This document shows, one piece after another, positions 46,601-54,873 of a stretch of DNA of 64,000 nt. Every line of letters starts with the position of its first letter. Within the stretch, counting starts at the first letter, position 1. The notes beneath the pieces are model-generated. The model was not told the DNA's origin. It was given only the letters and a program-made list of their open reading frames with translations, and did not search any database. A program made the translations under genes and the position numbers. The DNA comes from Pseudomonas canadensis (lineage in GTDB: Bacteria > Pseudomonadota > Gammaproteobacteria > Pseudomonadales > Pseudomonadaceae), in the NCBI RefSeq assembly GCF_000503215.1, contig NZ_AYTD01000011.1, positions 248,001 through 312,000 of the forward strand, in the 5' to 3' direction.

Positions 46601-47131
46601 ATTCCGGGAGATGCGAAACTGCTGCTCCATCGCCACCGCGTCGTCGTATTCCTTGCGGATCTCGTCCGTCAGGCGCTTGCCACGACCGGCCTTGACGGCG
46701 CTGCGGTAGTCACCGCTCTCACGCTGCATATCAATCATCGACTGGGCGTATTTGTTCCACTCGAGTTGCAGGGCTTCCAAGCGTTTGAGGCGATCCACCT
46801 GTTGTGGGTTGTCGGCCACCAGGTCCTGCAAATTGCGCAAATCGGCAATGATGCGCGGCTTGGCCACTTCGTAGGGGTCGAGGAAATGCTCGTCACCCGT
46901 GATCAGAAAGCCGCGCATGCCGGTTTCCAAGTCAACGGTCAGCTTGGACGACTCGTTGAGGTTATTGATCACCCGATCGGTGTGTTCAACCCACTGGATC
47001 ACCGACAACAGATAGGTGATCAGCACTACGAAGAACACCGCGCTGAGCACGCCCACACTCAAGGGCAGCGCGACGTTTCGGCTCAGGAGGTTACGAAAGC
47101 TCTTTTCATCGACGGACGACGCTGGAGTCAT
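43634..47131 (-). CDS. CHASE3-GAF hybrid histidine kinase with three receivers
   Basis: 1165 residues. Order: membrane helix (LSVGVLSAVFFVVLITYLLSV), CHASE3-type periplasmic domain (TVDLETGMRGFLITGDEHFLDPY), second helix (ISVTLYLAFVLGLSGFLAYI), GAF-like domain (LGRNILQFFAQYMGSVVAALYV; VLELGFLRPLEERD), a long coiled coil rich in Gln/Glu/Leu, HisKA (SEFLANMSHELRTPLNSS), an ATPase domain (NLLSNAVKFTEQGE; GTGLGLSISRDLATLLGG), and three receivers (LLDMRLPDHSG, MIIDLKLPDMLG, VLMDVMMPEMDG). The ATG at 47131 has AAGG eight bases upstream; ATGs at 47137 and 47194 are alternatives. It heads the minus-strand sensory operon. Confidence 0.9.
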   Translation of the reverse strand: MTPASSVDEKSFRNLLSRNVALPLSVGVLSAVFFVVLITYLLSVIQWVEHTDRVINNLNESSKLTVDLETGMRGFLITGDEHFLDPYEVAKPRIIADLRNLQDLVADNPQQVDRLKRLEALQLEWNKYAQSMIDMQRESGDYRSAVKAGRGKRLTDEIRKEYDDAVAMEQQFRISRNEEVTRTTVISVTLYLAFVLGLSGFLAYIGRKNLISLSESYSDNLASQQKIARRLEQQAWLRNGQTELAEQVLGQLTLNMLGRNILQFFAQYMGSVVAALYVREEHGGLKRVATYGFSREQEQQEQSIYSDEGIVGQSANLGRLIRLDDVPVDYFKVSSGLGESATRSVLVVPTNNDERVNGVLELGFLRPLEERDVELLELISGNIGTSIEAARYRQRLQEVLAETQQLNEELQVQQEELKTANEELEEQSRILKESQAHLETQQAELEQTNEQLAEQTETLAEQRDAMDRKNVELNQAQLELEDRAEELQRSSKYKSEFLANMSHELRTPLNSSLILAKLLAENPQENLSAEQVKFAESIYSAGNDLLNLINDILDISKVEAGKLEMRPENSSVARLVDGLRGMFEPLAADRKLAFQVEVQEGAPGMLFTDRQRLEQILKNLLSNAVKFTEQGEVSLSVSRAPGEGIAFAVRDSGIGIAPDQQESIFEAFRQADGTTNRRYGGTGLGLSISRDLATLLGGYISVTSEPGKGSIFTLILPEQYVEREEDAAPIEQPRQVVVTPAPTPVKVSPMPVADAKLIPRFADDRDKAPFTTRCILVVEDEPNFARILFDLAHELGYNCLVAHGADEGYSLAEEYVPDAILLDMRLPDHSGLTVLQRLKEHASTRHIPVHVISVEDRVEAAMHMGAIGYAVKPTTREELKDVFARLEAKLTQKVKRVLLVEDDDLQRDSIARLIGDDDIEITDVGYAQAALDLLRTNIYDCMIIDLKLPDMLGNELLKRMATEDICSFPPVIVYTGRNLTRDEEAELRKYSRSIIIKGARSPERLLDEVTLFLHKVESQLSHDRQKMLKTARSRDKVFEGRKILLVDDDVRNIFALTSALEHKGAVVVIGRNGREAIDKLNEVEDIDLVLMDVMMPEMDGYEATALIRQDPRWKKLPIIAVTAKAMKDDQERCLAAGSNDYLAKPIDLDRLFSLIRVWLPKMERI

Positions 47132-47371
47132 GGGCATGCCTTGGCCAAGTGTGGAAAAACCGGGAGTTTGCCCCAAAGTGGCTGGCAAGACCATTTTTCT
47201 GGAACGGTTTTGTACTGATTCCTATAAAAGAACAGGCTATTCTCTATGGCTTTTCTATCGCATTGTTTTTACGGCCCGCGGGAACTTGTCATGAGTGCGC
47301 GCTTACTCAAGGAAGAGGCCTGTCAGAACGGCCGCGTGTAAACCCTCGTCTTTTTTTGGGAATTTCATATT

Positions 47372-47731
47372 ATGTCCGCAGTCACCTCCACCATCCTTGT
47401 CGTCGAAGACGATGACATCGTGCGCATGCTCATCGTCGATGTCTTGGAGGAGTTGGAGTTCACTGTGCTGGAAGCAGCCAATGCTGAAGAGGCGTTGGCG
47501 CAGGTGCAGAACACCGATAACACCATCGACCTGATGATGACCGACGTCGGCCTGCCGGACATGAACGGCAAGCAACTGGCGACCAAAGTGCGCGCATTGC
47601 GCCCTGCACTGCCCATCCTGTTCGCCAGCGGTTATGCCGAGAATATCGACGTGTCTGACGGCATGCAGCTGATCGCCAAACCGTTCTCGATCGATCAATT
47701 ACGCGTCAAAGTCAAATCGATGCTGCCATAG
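47372..47731 (+). CDS. Single-domain response regulator
   Basis: 119-residue CheY-like receiver: VVEDDDIVRMLIVDVLEE, phospho-Asp in LMMTDVGLPDMNGKQLA, Ser in LFASGYAENID and Lys in LIAKPFSIDQL. It is close in style to the C-terminal receiver of the KaiC-linked hybrid kinase (DVGLPGMNGRQLA), which suggests a common origin. Transcribed divergently from the large hybrid kinase and followed by a clear terminator, so it is a single-gene unit. Confidence 0.92.
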   Translation: MSAVTSTILVVEDDDIVRMLIVDVLEELEFTVLEAANAEEALAQVQNTDNTIDLMMTDVGLPDMNGKQLATKVRALRPALPILFASGYAENIDVSDGMQLIAKPFSIDQLRVKVKSMLP

Positions 47732-47755
47732 CATTAATGCCCGTTCGCTCTTGAG

Positions 47756-47780
47756 TGCCGCCTGCATGGGCGGCATTTTT
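47756..47780 (+). terminator. Rho-independent terminator after the response regulator
   Basis: TGCCGCC (47756-47762) pairs with GGCGGCA (47769-47775), loop TGCATG, followed by TTTTT. It lies 25 bp after the regulator's stop. Confidence 0.8.
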
Positions 47781-47894
47781 GCGTCAAACGTACAGAGATT
47801 AACGTGACCTTCGGCCAAGAAAACCGGAAACTCAACGCCTCCCCGCGCCACTCAGCCCTATTCTTCAAAACGCACTCACGAAGGACGCAACGAC

Positions 47895-49295
47895 ATGATT
47901 GGAAAACCGACGCGCCTGCTGTTGGCGAGCCTCTCGATACTCATGAGCACCGGCGTCTGGGCGGACTTCACCGCCACCCCAGGCGAAGCCCGGGCGATCG
48001 CCAAGGAAGCCTATCTATACGGCTACCCGGTCGTTGAGATGTACAAGACGCTCTATACCCAGGCCGTTGATCAAGGTGGCACAGGTTTCAAAACGCCGAT
48101 TAACCGTATTAGTCACTCCGCTCAGGTGCTGGGGCCTAAAGACACGTCGCAACTCAAGCCCAACCCGGACACGCCCTACTCCTTCGTCTGGATGGATCTG
48201 CGCAGGGAGCCACTGGTACTGACGTTGCCCCGGATCGAAGACGATCGGTATTACTCAGTGCAGTTGATCGATCTCTATAGCCAGAACATCGCCTACCTGG
48301 GTACCCGAAACACTGGAAACAATGGCGGCCACTACATGATCGCGGGGCCTGACTGGAAGGGTCAGCAGCCGGTGGACATAGACCGGGTGATCTATAGCGA
48401 AAGCAACCTGGTGTATGCGCTCTACCGCACGCAGTTGTTTGACGAAAAAGACCTGACCAAAGTCAAACAGATCCAGAACGGCTATAAGGTGCAGCCGCTG
48501 AGCGGCTACGTGAAACAACCTATGCCGGCCAAGGTGGCTAAAATCGAATGGCCCAAGCCCACGGCAGCCATGACAGACAGCCCGCAACTGTTTCGATACC
48601 TGAACTTTATGCTGGCCTACGCCAAGCCTCAGGACAGCGAGAAAGACGTGCTGTCTCGCTTTGCCAAGATCGGCATCGCGCCGGGTGAGCCGTTCAAGGT
48701 CGGCCAACTGAGCGCCGAACAACGCAAAGCCCTGGAAGACGGCATCGCAGACGCCAAGGCCGAGTTTGCAGCGTTCAAGAAAGACAAGCTCGATACCCAT
48801 CAAGTAACCAGTGGTGAACTGCATGGCAGCCGTGACCGCCTGAAAAACAATTACCTGTATCGGTACGCCGGGGCCAACCTGCGCCTGTTCGGCAACTCGC
48901 CAGACGAAGTTGCCTACCTGACCTACGCGGTCGACAGCGAAGGCAAGCCGGCCAACGGTGCGCGTCACAGCTACACCGTCCATTTTGCCAAAGACCAACT
49001 ACCGCCGGCCGATGCGTTCTGGTCACTGACCATGTACGAGGCCAAGACCGGGCAATTGGCGCCCAACCACAAGAAACGCTACCTGATCAATTCGCGGATG
49101 CTGCCTAACCTCAAGCGTGATGCTGACGGTGGGCTGACCCTGGCGTTGCAGCACCACGAGCCGCCCAAGGCTGAACAGAGCAACTGGTTGCCCGCACCGC
49201 CTGCGCCCTTCTATGCCGTACTGCGCATTTACCTGCCCAAGCCGGAGGTGGCTAACGGCCAGTGGAAACTGCCGCCGTTGACGCCGCTCAAGTAA
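47895..49295 (+). CDS. Secreted DUF1254/DUF1214 protein
   Basis: 466 residues with a signal peptide (MIGKPTRLLLASLSILMSTGVWA, cleavage before DFTATPG). The N-terminal DUF1254 domain (EARAIAKEAYLYGYPVVEMYKTLY; LKPNPDTPYSFVWMDLRREPLVLTLP cut at its middle; DRYYSVQLIDLYSQN) and the C-terminal DUF1214 domain (ARHSYTVHFAKDQLPPADAFWSLTMY, LINSRMLPNLKRDADGGLTL) occur together in a widespread periplasmic family of unknown biochemical role. The start follows GAAGGA. It is a single gene bounded by hairpins on both sides. Confidence 0.88.
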   Translation: MIGKPTRLLLASLSILMSTGVWADFTATPGEARAIAKEAYLYGYPVVEMYKTLYTQAVDQGGTGFKTPINRISHSAQVLGPKDTSQLKPNPDTPYSFVWMDLRREPLVLTLPRIEDDRYYSVQLIDLYSQNIAYLGTRNTGNNGGHYMIAGPDWKGQQPVDIDRVIYSESNLVYALYRTQLFDEKDLTKVKQIQNGYKVQPLSGYVKQPMPAKVAKIEWPKPTAAMTDSPQLFRYLNFMLAYAKPQDSEKDVLSRFAKIGIAPGEPFKVGQLSAEQRKALEDGIADAKAEFAAFKKDKLDTHQVTSGELHGSRDRLKNNYLYRYAGANLRLFGNSPDEVAYLTYAVDSEGKPANGARHSYTVHFAKDQLPPADAFWSLTMYEAKTGQLAPNHKKRYLINSRMLPNLKRDADGGLTLALQHHEPPKAEQSNWLPAPPAPFYAVLRIYLPKPEVANGQWKLPPLTPLK

Positions 49296-49301
49296 TGCTG
49301 C

Positions 49302-49336
49302 CTGGCCGGCGGTTGTTTTCACAACACGCCGGCCAG
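49302..49336. terminator. Strong GC hairpin between convergent genes
   Basis: CTGGCCGGCG (49302-49311) plus GTTGT pairs with ACAAC (49321-49325) and CGCCGGCCAG (49327-49336) with one bulged A and loop TTTC. It sits 6 bp after the DUF1254 stop and 8 bp from the convergent DUF3313 stop. It lacks a clear T run, so termination may be incomplete. Confidence 0.5.
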
Positions 49337-49344
49337 CGCTGGGC

Positions 49345-50016
49345 TCAGTGCTTTTTGAGCTTGACGAACGACTGGTGCAGGTCCGACGCCCAGCCATCGA
49401 TCACGCCTTTCACATCCTCCGCTTTCATCACTTGCGAATCATTGGCCAGCGGCTTGCCGGTACCTTTGCGCACCACCTGAGCGAGTACCTTGCCGCTGGC
49501 GCCGTCGAGAAACTGCGCCTCCGTGCCCAGGGTGGTTTCCTGGTCACGGATGCCAGTGCCGGTACTGACGGCGGCAGCGACCAGTGCGACGGGTACAAAC
49601 TCATAGGGTTTGAGCCCTTCGGTCTTGCTGCTGACTGCGGTGATGGCCGCGCGCACCACGATCACACCCGGGCCGGGGCCCTCGGCCAGGGGCAGCGACT
49701 TGACCAGCTCACGCTTGAGCGCCTGGTTGAAGTAATTGTTGATACCGTGCAGGGTGCTGTCCGGAATTTTCGCCGTTGCCTGGGGTTTGGGGTAAAACTG
49801 CGTGGGCTCGATATACACAGCGCTATAGCGCTTTAAATCCAATTGAGGATCGACCCAGCGCATCACTTCAGCGCCGGAAGGCGACTTGGCTTCCTTTAGT
49901 TGGCTGTAGTCCGAGAGGAAACCGGAGTATTCATCCGGTTGCGTAATCTTGCTGGCACAACCCGCCAGTCCAAGCGAAGTAATGCACAGCGTGCTGATCA
50001 ATAGCCTTAGTTTCAT
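49345..50016 (-). CDS. DUF3313 lipoprotein
   Basis: 223 residues. The N-terminus is a lipoprotein signal (LLISTLCITSLGLAGCAS, lipid Cys in the LAGC lipobox). The mature part (FLSDYSQLKEAKSPSGAEVM, RYSAVYIEPTQFYP, GPGVIVVRAAITAVSSKTEG, LGTEAQFLDGASGKVLAQVV) matches the DUF3313 family of envelope lipoproteins, function unknown. Residue +2 after the Cys is Ala, so outer-membrane sorting is expected. It is monocistronic. Confidence 0.88.
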   Translation of the reverse strand: MKLRLLISTLCITSLGLAGCASKITQPDEYSGFLSDYSQLKEAKSPSGAEVMRWVDPQLDLKRYSAVYIEPTQFYPKPQATAKIPDSTLHGINNYFNQALKRELVKSLPLAEGPGPGVIVVRAAITAVSSKTEGLKPYEFVPVALVAAAVSTGTGIRDQETTLGTEAQFLDGASGKVLAQVVRKGTGKPLANDSQVMKAEDVKGVIDGWASDLHQSFVKLKKH

Positions 50017-50105
50017 CGATGAACTCCCTGGCGGTCGGCGCTGGAACAGTGAGCTGTAGGTATAGCAAATCCTGGGAAAATAGCCCTGCGCCTACCGCCA
50101 GAGGT

Positions 50106-50600
50106 TCAGGCACGTTCGCGTGGAATCAGGCTCTGCAACTGCGACGCCAGGAAATTCGCGTCGAAACCAAAGGTGTCCGGGTCTTTCAGGCCATTGGTCT
50201 TCTTCCACAGCCAATCGTTTTTATCCGCCGGCAGCACCAGCGAAACGCTGCCGTGCCGCGCAGCGGTCAAGCCCATGACCGACACGGAGATCAATCCGCC
50301 CACGCCCATCACGTCTGGCACGAATTCCACCGGTTTGCCGGTGATCTGCACCGTCAGTTTCTCGGTCTTGAACGTCGATGTCTCCACCGGCACGCTGGGG
50401 CCGCTGGCGACATACGCCTCACGATGCACCTCCAGCAACCCGACCGTCTTTACCGGCTCAAGCCACTGTTCGATCTGGCCGAACAACTCATTGAGCTTTT
50501 GCGCCCAACGGGCCGACTGCAGATCGAATTGCTGTTTTTTATGCGCTTCGCTGTCTGCGTAATGACGAAGCATCTCGCCCAGTTGTTGTACATCGTCCAT
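50106..50600 (-). CDS. Conserved-looking cytoplasmic protein of unknown function
   Basis: 164 residues, no signal or membrane segment. The first 60 residues are helical and charged (LGEMLRHYADSEAHKKQQFDLQSAR), the rest mixed alpha/beta (FKTEKLTVQITGKPVEFVPD, ARHGSVSLVLPADKNDWLWKK). The start at 50600 follows AAGGAG by 7 bases, an excellent ribosome site, which rules out the longer frame to 50642. I do not recognise the family. It is transcribed divergently from ccoN. Confidence 0.75.
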   Translation of the reverse strand: MDDVQQLGEMLRHYADSEAHKKQQFDLQSARWAQKLNELFGQIEQWLEPVKTVGLLEVHREAYVASGPSVPVETSTFKTEKLTVQITGKPVEFVPDVMGVGGLISVSVMGLTAARHGSVSLVLPADKNDWLWKKTNGLKDPDTFGFDANFLASQLQSLIPRERA

Positions 50601-50675
50601 TGCGGATCTCCTTGGGTGAGCCAGGTTGCGAAGCCTGATCATGGCAGATGCAGTCGCTCAACGTACGGCTTAAAA

Positions 50676-50689
50676 CTGATCCGCAACAA
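50676..50689. promoter_or_regulatory. Possible Anr/FNR box upstream of ccoN
   Basis: CTGAT-CCGC-AACAA matches 8 of 10 defined positions of TTGAT-N4-ATCAA, 77 bp upstream of the ccoN ATG. Low-oxygen control by Anr would suit a cbb3 subunit, but two mismatches make this uncertain. Confidence 0.3.
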
Positions 50690-50766
50690 TGAGGTTTTTC
50701 TGAGCCTGTTTTGTTTTACCCACGCTTCCTACAGTGCCGCCACGTGGAACCGTGGGAGGACTGAGC

Positions 50767-52194
50767 ATGAGCACAGCAACAATCGGGCAGGCCTATAACT
50801 ATAAAGTCGTCCGCCAATTCGTAATCGCCACCATCGTCTGGGGTGTGGTGGGCATGGCCATGGGCGTGTGGATCGCCTCGCAACTGGTGTGGCCGGAAAT
50901 GAACCTGGACTTGCCCTGGACCACCTTTGGCCGTTTGCGCCCCTTGCACACAAGCCTGGTGATCTTCGGTTTTGCCGGCAGCGCGCAGTTCGCCGCCAGT
51001 TATTACGCGGTACAGCGCACGTGCCAGGTGCGGCTGTTTTCCGATGGCCTCGCGGCGTTCACCTTCTGGGGCTGGCAATCGGTGATCGTGATCATGCTGA
51101 TCAGCTTGCCACTGGGCTACACCACCACCAAGGAATACGCCGAGATCGAATTCTCCGGCGCGGTATGGATGGCCGTGGTGTGGGTGGCGTATGCCATTGT
51201 GTTTTTCACCACCGTGGTGCGACGCAAAACCAAACATATTTACGTGGGCAACTGGTTTTTCGGCGCATTTATTCTGGTGATCGCCATGTTGCATGTGGTC
51301 AATCACCTGGCGATCCCCGTGGATTGGTTCAAGTCGTACCCCGTGTATTCCGGGGCTACCGATGCCATGGTGCAGTGGTGGTACGGGCACAACGCCGTAG
51401 GGTTTTTCCTCACTACCGGCTTTTTGGGGATGATGTATTACTTCGTGCCGAAACAAGTCGGACGCCCGGTGTACTCCTATCGCCTGTCCATCGTGCACTT
51501 TTGGGCGTTGATCACCCTGTATATCTGGGCCGGTCCGCATCACCTGCACTACACCGCCTTGCCGGATTGGGCGCAGTCGTTAGGCATGGCCATGTCGCTT
51601 ATTCTGCTGGCACCGAGTTGGGGCGGGATGATCAACGGCATGATGACCTTGTCCGGCGCCTGGCATAAGTTGCGCACCGACCCGATCCTACGGTTCCTGG
51701 TGCTGTCCCTGGCGTTCTACGGGATGTCGACGTTCGAGGGGCCGATGATGGCGATCAAGACCGTCAACGCCCTCTCCCATTACACCGACTGGACCATCGG
51801 CCACGTACACGCCGGGGCCCTGGGATGGGTGGCGATGATCACCTTTGGCTCGCTGTACCACATGATCCCCAAAGTGTTCGGGCGCGAGCAGATGCACAGC
51901 GTGCCGCTGATCAACCTGCACTTCTGGCTCGCGACCATCGGCACCGTGCTGTACATCGCGTCGATGTGGGTCAACGGCATTACCCAAGGCCTGATGTGGC
52001 GGGCGGTCAACGATGACGGCACCCTCACCTATTCCTTTGTCGAAGCCTTGCAGGCCAGCCATCCGGGGTTTGTGGTGCGGTTTGCCGGGGGTGTGTTCTT
52101 TCTCACGGGGATGGTGCTGATGGCCTACAACACCTGGCGGACGGTGCGAGTCGCGGACTTGAAAATGGCGCAGCTCGATGCGCGGATCGCCTGA
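50767..52194 (+). CDS. ccoN: Orphan cbb3-type cytochrome c oxidase subunit I (CcoN)
   Basis: 475 residues with about 12 membrane helices, the catalytic heme-copper subunit that reduces O2 and pumps protons. Seen: [21 protein letters not shown] (heme ligand His), [21 protein letters not shown] (CuB His), [20 protein letters not shown] (His pair for CuB) and [17 protein letters not shown] (two heme-ligand histidines). GGAGG six bases before the ATG at 50767 sets the start. No ccoO or ccoP follows, so it must combine with subunits encoded elsewhere, as the orphan ccoN4-ccoQ4 genes of P. aeruginosa do. Confidence 0.94.
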   Translation: MSTATIGQAYNYKVVRQFVIATIVWGVVGMAMGVWIASQLVWPEMNLDLPWTTFGRLRPLHTSLVIFGFAGSAQFAASYYAVQRTCQVRLFSDGLAAFTFWGWQSVIVIMLISLPLGYTTTKEYAEIEFSGAVWMAVVWVAYAIVFFTTVVRRKTKHIYVGNWFFGAFILVIAMLHVVNHLAIPVDWFKSYPVYSGATDAMVQWWYGHNAVGFFLTTGFLGMMYYFVPKQVGRPVYSYRLSIVHFWALITLYIWAGPHHLHYTALPDWAQSLGMAMSLILLAPSWGGMINGMMTLSGAWHKLRTDPILRFLVLSLAFYGMSTFEGPMMAIKTVNALSHYTDWTIGHVHAGALGWVAMITFGSLYHMIPKVFGREQMHSVPLINLHFWLATIGTVLYIASMWVNGITQGLMWRAVNDDGTLTYSFVEALQASHPGFVVRFAGGVFFLTGMVLMAYNTWRTVRVADLKMAQLDARIA

Positions 52195-52405
52195 CGTGTG
52201 GGGCCTGCTGATGATGGTGTGCCTGTACGGCGCGGTGGAGTATTGCCTGCGCGGGCAGTCGGACCAAAGCCTGGACGACGCCAGCCTGATGCCCTTTGCC
52301 GATGACCCGGAGGTGGCGCGACGCGTGGAGCAGGCGACTGGCAAGCAAATCAACGCGGTAGCGCCAGAGGAAGCCAAGCCGGGTTGGGTCAACCTGGACA
52401 TGTAA
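52178..52405 (+). CDS. ccoQ: Small CcoQ-like membrane protein paired with ccoN
   Basis: 75 residues with one membrane helix near the N-terminus ([20 protein letters not shown]) and an acidic tail ([24 protein letters not shown]). Size, topology and position match the small CcoQ-type partner that follows orphan ccoN genes in pseudomonads. The ATG at 52178 overlaps the ccoN end by 17 bp; a GTG at 52196 just after the ccoN stop would remove the first six residues and is equally plausible. Together with ccoN it forms a two-gene unit. Confidence 0.75.
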   Translation: MRGSPDVWGLLMMVCLYGAVEYCLRGQSDQSLDDASLMPFADDPEVARRVEQATGKQINAVAPEEAKPGWVNLDM

Positions 52406-52495
52406 AACTGCACCGGTCATTTCGCGGCCAACTGCGTATGACTAATCCCCGGCCGCTGGGTAAGGTGAAGCGACTTTCCTTGTCAGGAGCATCGC

Positions 52496-53185
52496 ATGCG
52501 CACCATCGGCCTTATCGGCGGCATGAGCTGGGAGTCCAGCGCCGAGTATTACCGCATCATCAACCAGCGCGTGCGCGACCAGCTTGGCCCGCTGCGTTCG
52601 GCGCAACTGTTGATGTACAGCGTGGATTTCGGCCCGGTGGAACAGGCCCAGCACGCCGGCCGTTGGGATGACACTGCACTGATCCTCGAAGATGCCGCGC
52701 GCCGTCTGCAGGCCGGTGGCGCCGAGTGTGTGGTGCTGTGTACCAATACCATGCATTTGGTAGCGCCGCGCATTGAAGCGGCGGTGTCGATTCCGTTCCT
52801 GCACATCGCTGATGCCGCGGGTGCGGCGGCCGTGGAAGCCGGCACGCTGACAGTCGGCTTGCTCGGCACCGCGTTTACCATGGAGCAGGACTTCCTCAAG
52901 TCGCGCCTGGCGGCCCAGGGCCTGACCGTGCTGGTGCCCGGGGCGGACGAGCGCCAGGCCGTGCACCGGATCATCTATGAGCAATTGTGTGTCGGTGTGA
53001 TCAGCGATGCGTCACGCAAGGTCTACCAAGGCGTGATCGAGTCCCTGGCCGCACGTGGCGCCCAGGCGATCATCCTCGGTTGCACGGAAATCAGCCTGTT
53101 GATCAAGCCCGAGCACAGCGACCTGCCGCTGCTGGACACCACCGAGCTGCATGCGCAGGCTGCGGTGGCATTTGCCTTGGGCTAA
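52496..53185 (+). CDS. Aspartate/glutamate racemase family protein (YgeA-like)
   Basis: 229 residues. Signature of the two-cysteine racemase family: MRTIGLIGGMSWESSAEYYR at the N-terminus, first catalytic Cys in VVLCTNTMHLVAP and second in IILGCTEISLLI. Family members interconvert L- and D-amino acids such as aspartate, glutamate or homoserine without cofactor. The start has AGGAG eight bases upstream. The end overlaps a convergent GNAT gene by 4 bp. Confidence 0.9.
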   Translation: MRTIGLIGGMSWESSAEYYRIINQRVRDQLGPLRSAQLLMYSVDFGPVEQAQHAGRWDDTALILEDAARRLQAGGAECVVLCTNTMHLVAPRIEAAVSIPFLHIADAAGAAAVEAGTLTVGLLGTAFTMEQDFLKSRLAAQGLTVLVPGADERQAVHRIIYEQLCVGVISDASRKVYQGVIESLAARGAQAIILGCTEISLLIKPEHSDLPLLDTTELHAQAAVAFALG

Positions 53186-53694
53186 GCCGACTGGCGCAGG
53201 CGCGCCATGCTGACAGTGTCGACAAACTGGCCGTCACGCAGGGCGTAATCACGCAACACACCTTCGACCTCAAAACCGAACTTGCGGTACAGCCTCTGTG
53301 CCGCTTCGTTGTCGGCGTACACGGTCAGTTCCACCCGGCGCAGGTTCATCCAGTTGTCGGCCACGTCCAGCGCGGCGGTCAGCAAGCGCGAGCCCACCCC
53401 TTTGCCCTGCCACGCCGTCGCCACGCCCATACCAAATGAACCGACATGGGCCTGGCGTACCCGCAGGTATTGTTCCAGGCCAAGCTGGCCGATCACCTCG
53501 CCACCGTGCACGGCCACCAATTGCAGGCGCCGCTCGTTGTCCTGTACCAGCTTGTTACGCCACGCCTCGACCGACTGGAAAGGCATTTGCAGCACCTGAC
53601 GGCACACGGCCGGTTCGTTATAGAGCGCAGCGACGCCTTCAAGGTGGGCCTCGCTGAAACGCTGGATCACGATGTGGGGTTCAGGTGTGTGCAT
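53182..53694 (-). CDS. GNAT acetyltransferase, AaaT/YhhY-like
   Basis: 170 residues. The acetyl-CoA loop is GVATAWQGKGVGSRLLTAALD, and ELTVYADNEAAQRLYRKFGFEVEGVLRDYALRDGQFVD (cut at its middle) resembles E. coli YhhY/AaaT, which acetylates L-phenylalanine, L-methionine and other amino acids. The start is at the ATG of MHTPEPHIVI. It converges on the racemase gene, which also acts on amino acids, though the two are not co-transcribed. Confidence 0.87.
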   Translation of the reverse strand: MHTPEPHIVIQRFSEAHLEGVAALYNEPAVCRQVLQMPFQSVEAWRNKLVQDNERRLQLVAVHGGEVIGQLGLEQYLRVRQAHVGSFGMGVATAWQGKGVGSRLLTAALDVADNWMNLRRVELTVYADNEAAQRLYRKFGFEVEGVLRDYALRDGQFVDTVSMARLRQSA

Positions 53695-53755
53695 TGTGTT
53701 TCATCCTTTGAAAGACAAGTGGCCGACCAGTGTAGAGGCGATGTGAGCCAGATGG

Positions 53756-54820
53756 CTAGGGCGCTGGCACCGTCGTCCACAACGCTGGCCAATCACCGTA
53801 ACCGACCCCGGTACAGCGCGGCATCCTGTGGAACTCACTGAGCTGGAAGCGCTTGCCGTCAAACACCCAGGATGCACCACCACCGCAATCCCCGATCCCA
53901 CGTTGTTTGTAGAAATAACTCAGGGTTCCGGACGCTTCGTCATACCCGACAGAGCCTTGCAGCGCGGCGTCTTCCAGGGGTAGCGGCTGCAGGTCCATCG
54001 GCGTTTCCTTGTAAGGCGCCTGGCGCTCACGGCTGCTGACGTCGAACTCGCAGTTATAGGCCGCACAGTCATAACGCGTTACCGTCATTGCCTGTTGCGC
54101 CGTCAACGCGCCGACTGTGGCCTCGGGCTCACCTTCCTCGGGCTTCACGGCCTGCAATGCAGCAGCCACCAGGCCCGCCTGCTCCTCTGCGGTCAGCGGT
54201 GCAGCGGCTGTAAACTTACGCAGCACCGGCGCGGGCGCGCGTGGCGCAACCTCGCTGGCCGCGCCCTTGCCGGGTCGGGAAAGGGCCGTCACGTTGTCTA
54301 AGCGTCCCTGTACAGCATCCATCAACAGCAGCGAAGCACTCAGGCCGCTGAGCGACACATGGGCCGCCTCGTCGCCCGGCAAGTGCAGTCGCTGGCCATT
54401 GCGCAAACGCTGCAACCAACGCCGCGCGGCCGCGTCCTCGATCACCCCGAAGGACTGCACCTCAGGGTCGCCACCCTGGTCGTCCAGCTCGATGTGCAAG
54501 TCCTGCGTCAGTTCCAGGCCCAGCGGCTTACCATCCAGTAGCAATGTGGACAGATCCACGTCCTCCCCTCGATGATCAAAACGCAAACGCAGATACCCTT
54601 GAGGACCGGCCTGGTGCCAGAGGTGCAGGGTCAACGAGCTGTAATCCTCTTCGTCGACGCCACTGGGCGCGCTAAGGGCGTGGCAATTGCGCAGGTTGTC
54701 GCAACCGATGACCCACTGCTTGATCTCCCGCAGCAGCGGGACCGTCTCGGTCGGTGGTTGAGCAAAGGCTGGGGCGGTGGCGCCTGTCAGAAACAGGGCC
54801 AGGAGTGCGGGGCGCATCAT
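53756..54820 (-). CDS. Secreted DUF1176 protein
   Basis: 354 residues with a signal peptide (MMRPALLALFLTGATAPAFA, cleavage before QPPTETV). Typical DUF1176 pattern: REIKQWVIGCDNLRNCHALSAP with its Cys pair at the N-terminus, and C-terminal GIGDCGGGASWVFDGKRFQLSEF (cut at FDGK) with conserved Cys and MPRCTGVGYGDWPALWTT. The domain is periplasmic and of unknown function. The start has GGAGAG five bases upstream. Confidence 0.87.
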   Translation of the reverse strand: MMRPALLALFLTGATAPAFAQPPTETVPLLREIKQWVIGCDNLRNCHALSAPSGVDEEDYSSLTLHLWHQAGPQGYLRLRFDHRGEDVDLSTLLLDGKPLGLELTQDLHIELDDQGGDPEVQSFGVIEDAAARRWLQRLRNGQRLHLPGDEAAHVSLSGLSASLLLMDAVQGRLDNVTALSRPGKGAASEVAPRAPAPVLRKFTAAAPLTAEEQAGLVAAALQAVKPEEGEPEATVGALTAQQAMTVTRYDCAAYNCEFDVSSRERQAPYKETPMDLQPLPLEDAALQGSVGYDEASGTLSYFYKQRGIGDCGGGASWVFDGKRFQLSEFHRMPRCTGVGYGDWPALWTTVPAP

Positions 54821-54873
54821 GGGGACTCTCCGTGTCGAAAAGGCGCGGATTGTCCCATGTCCGGGGTTTTACG

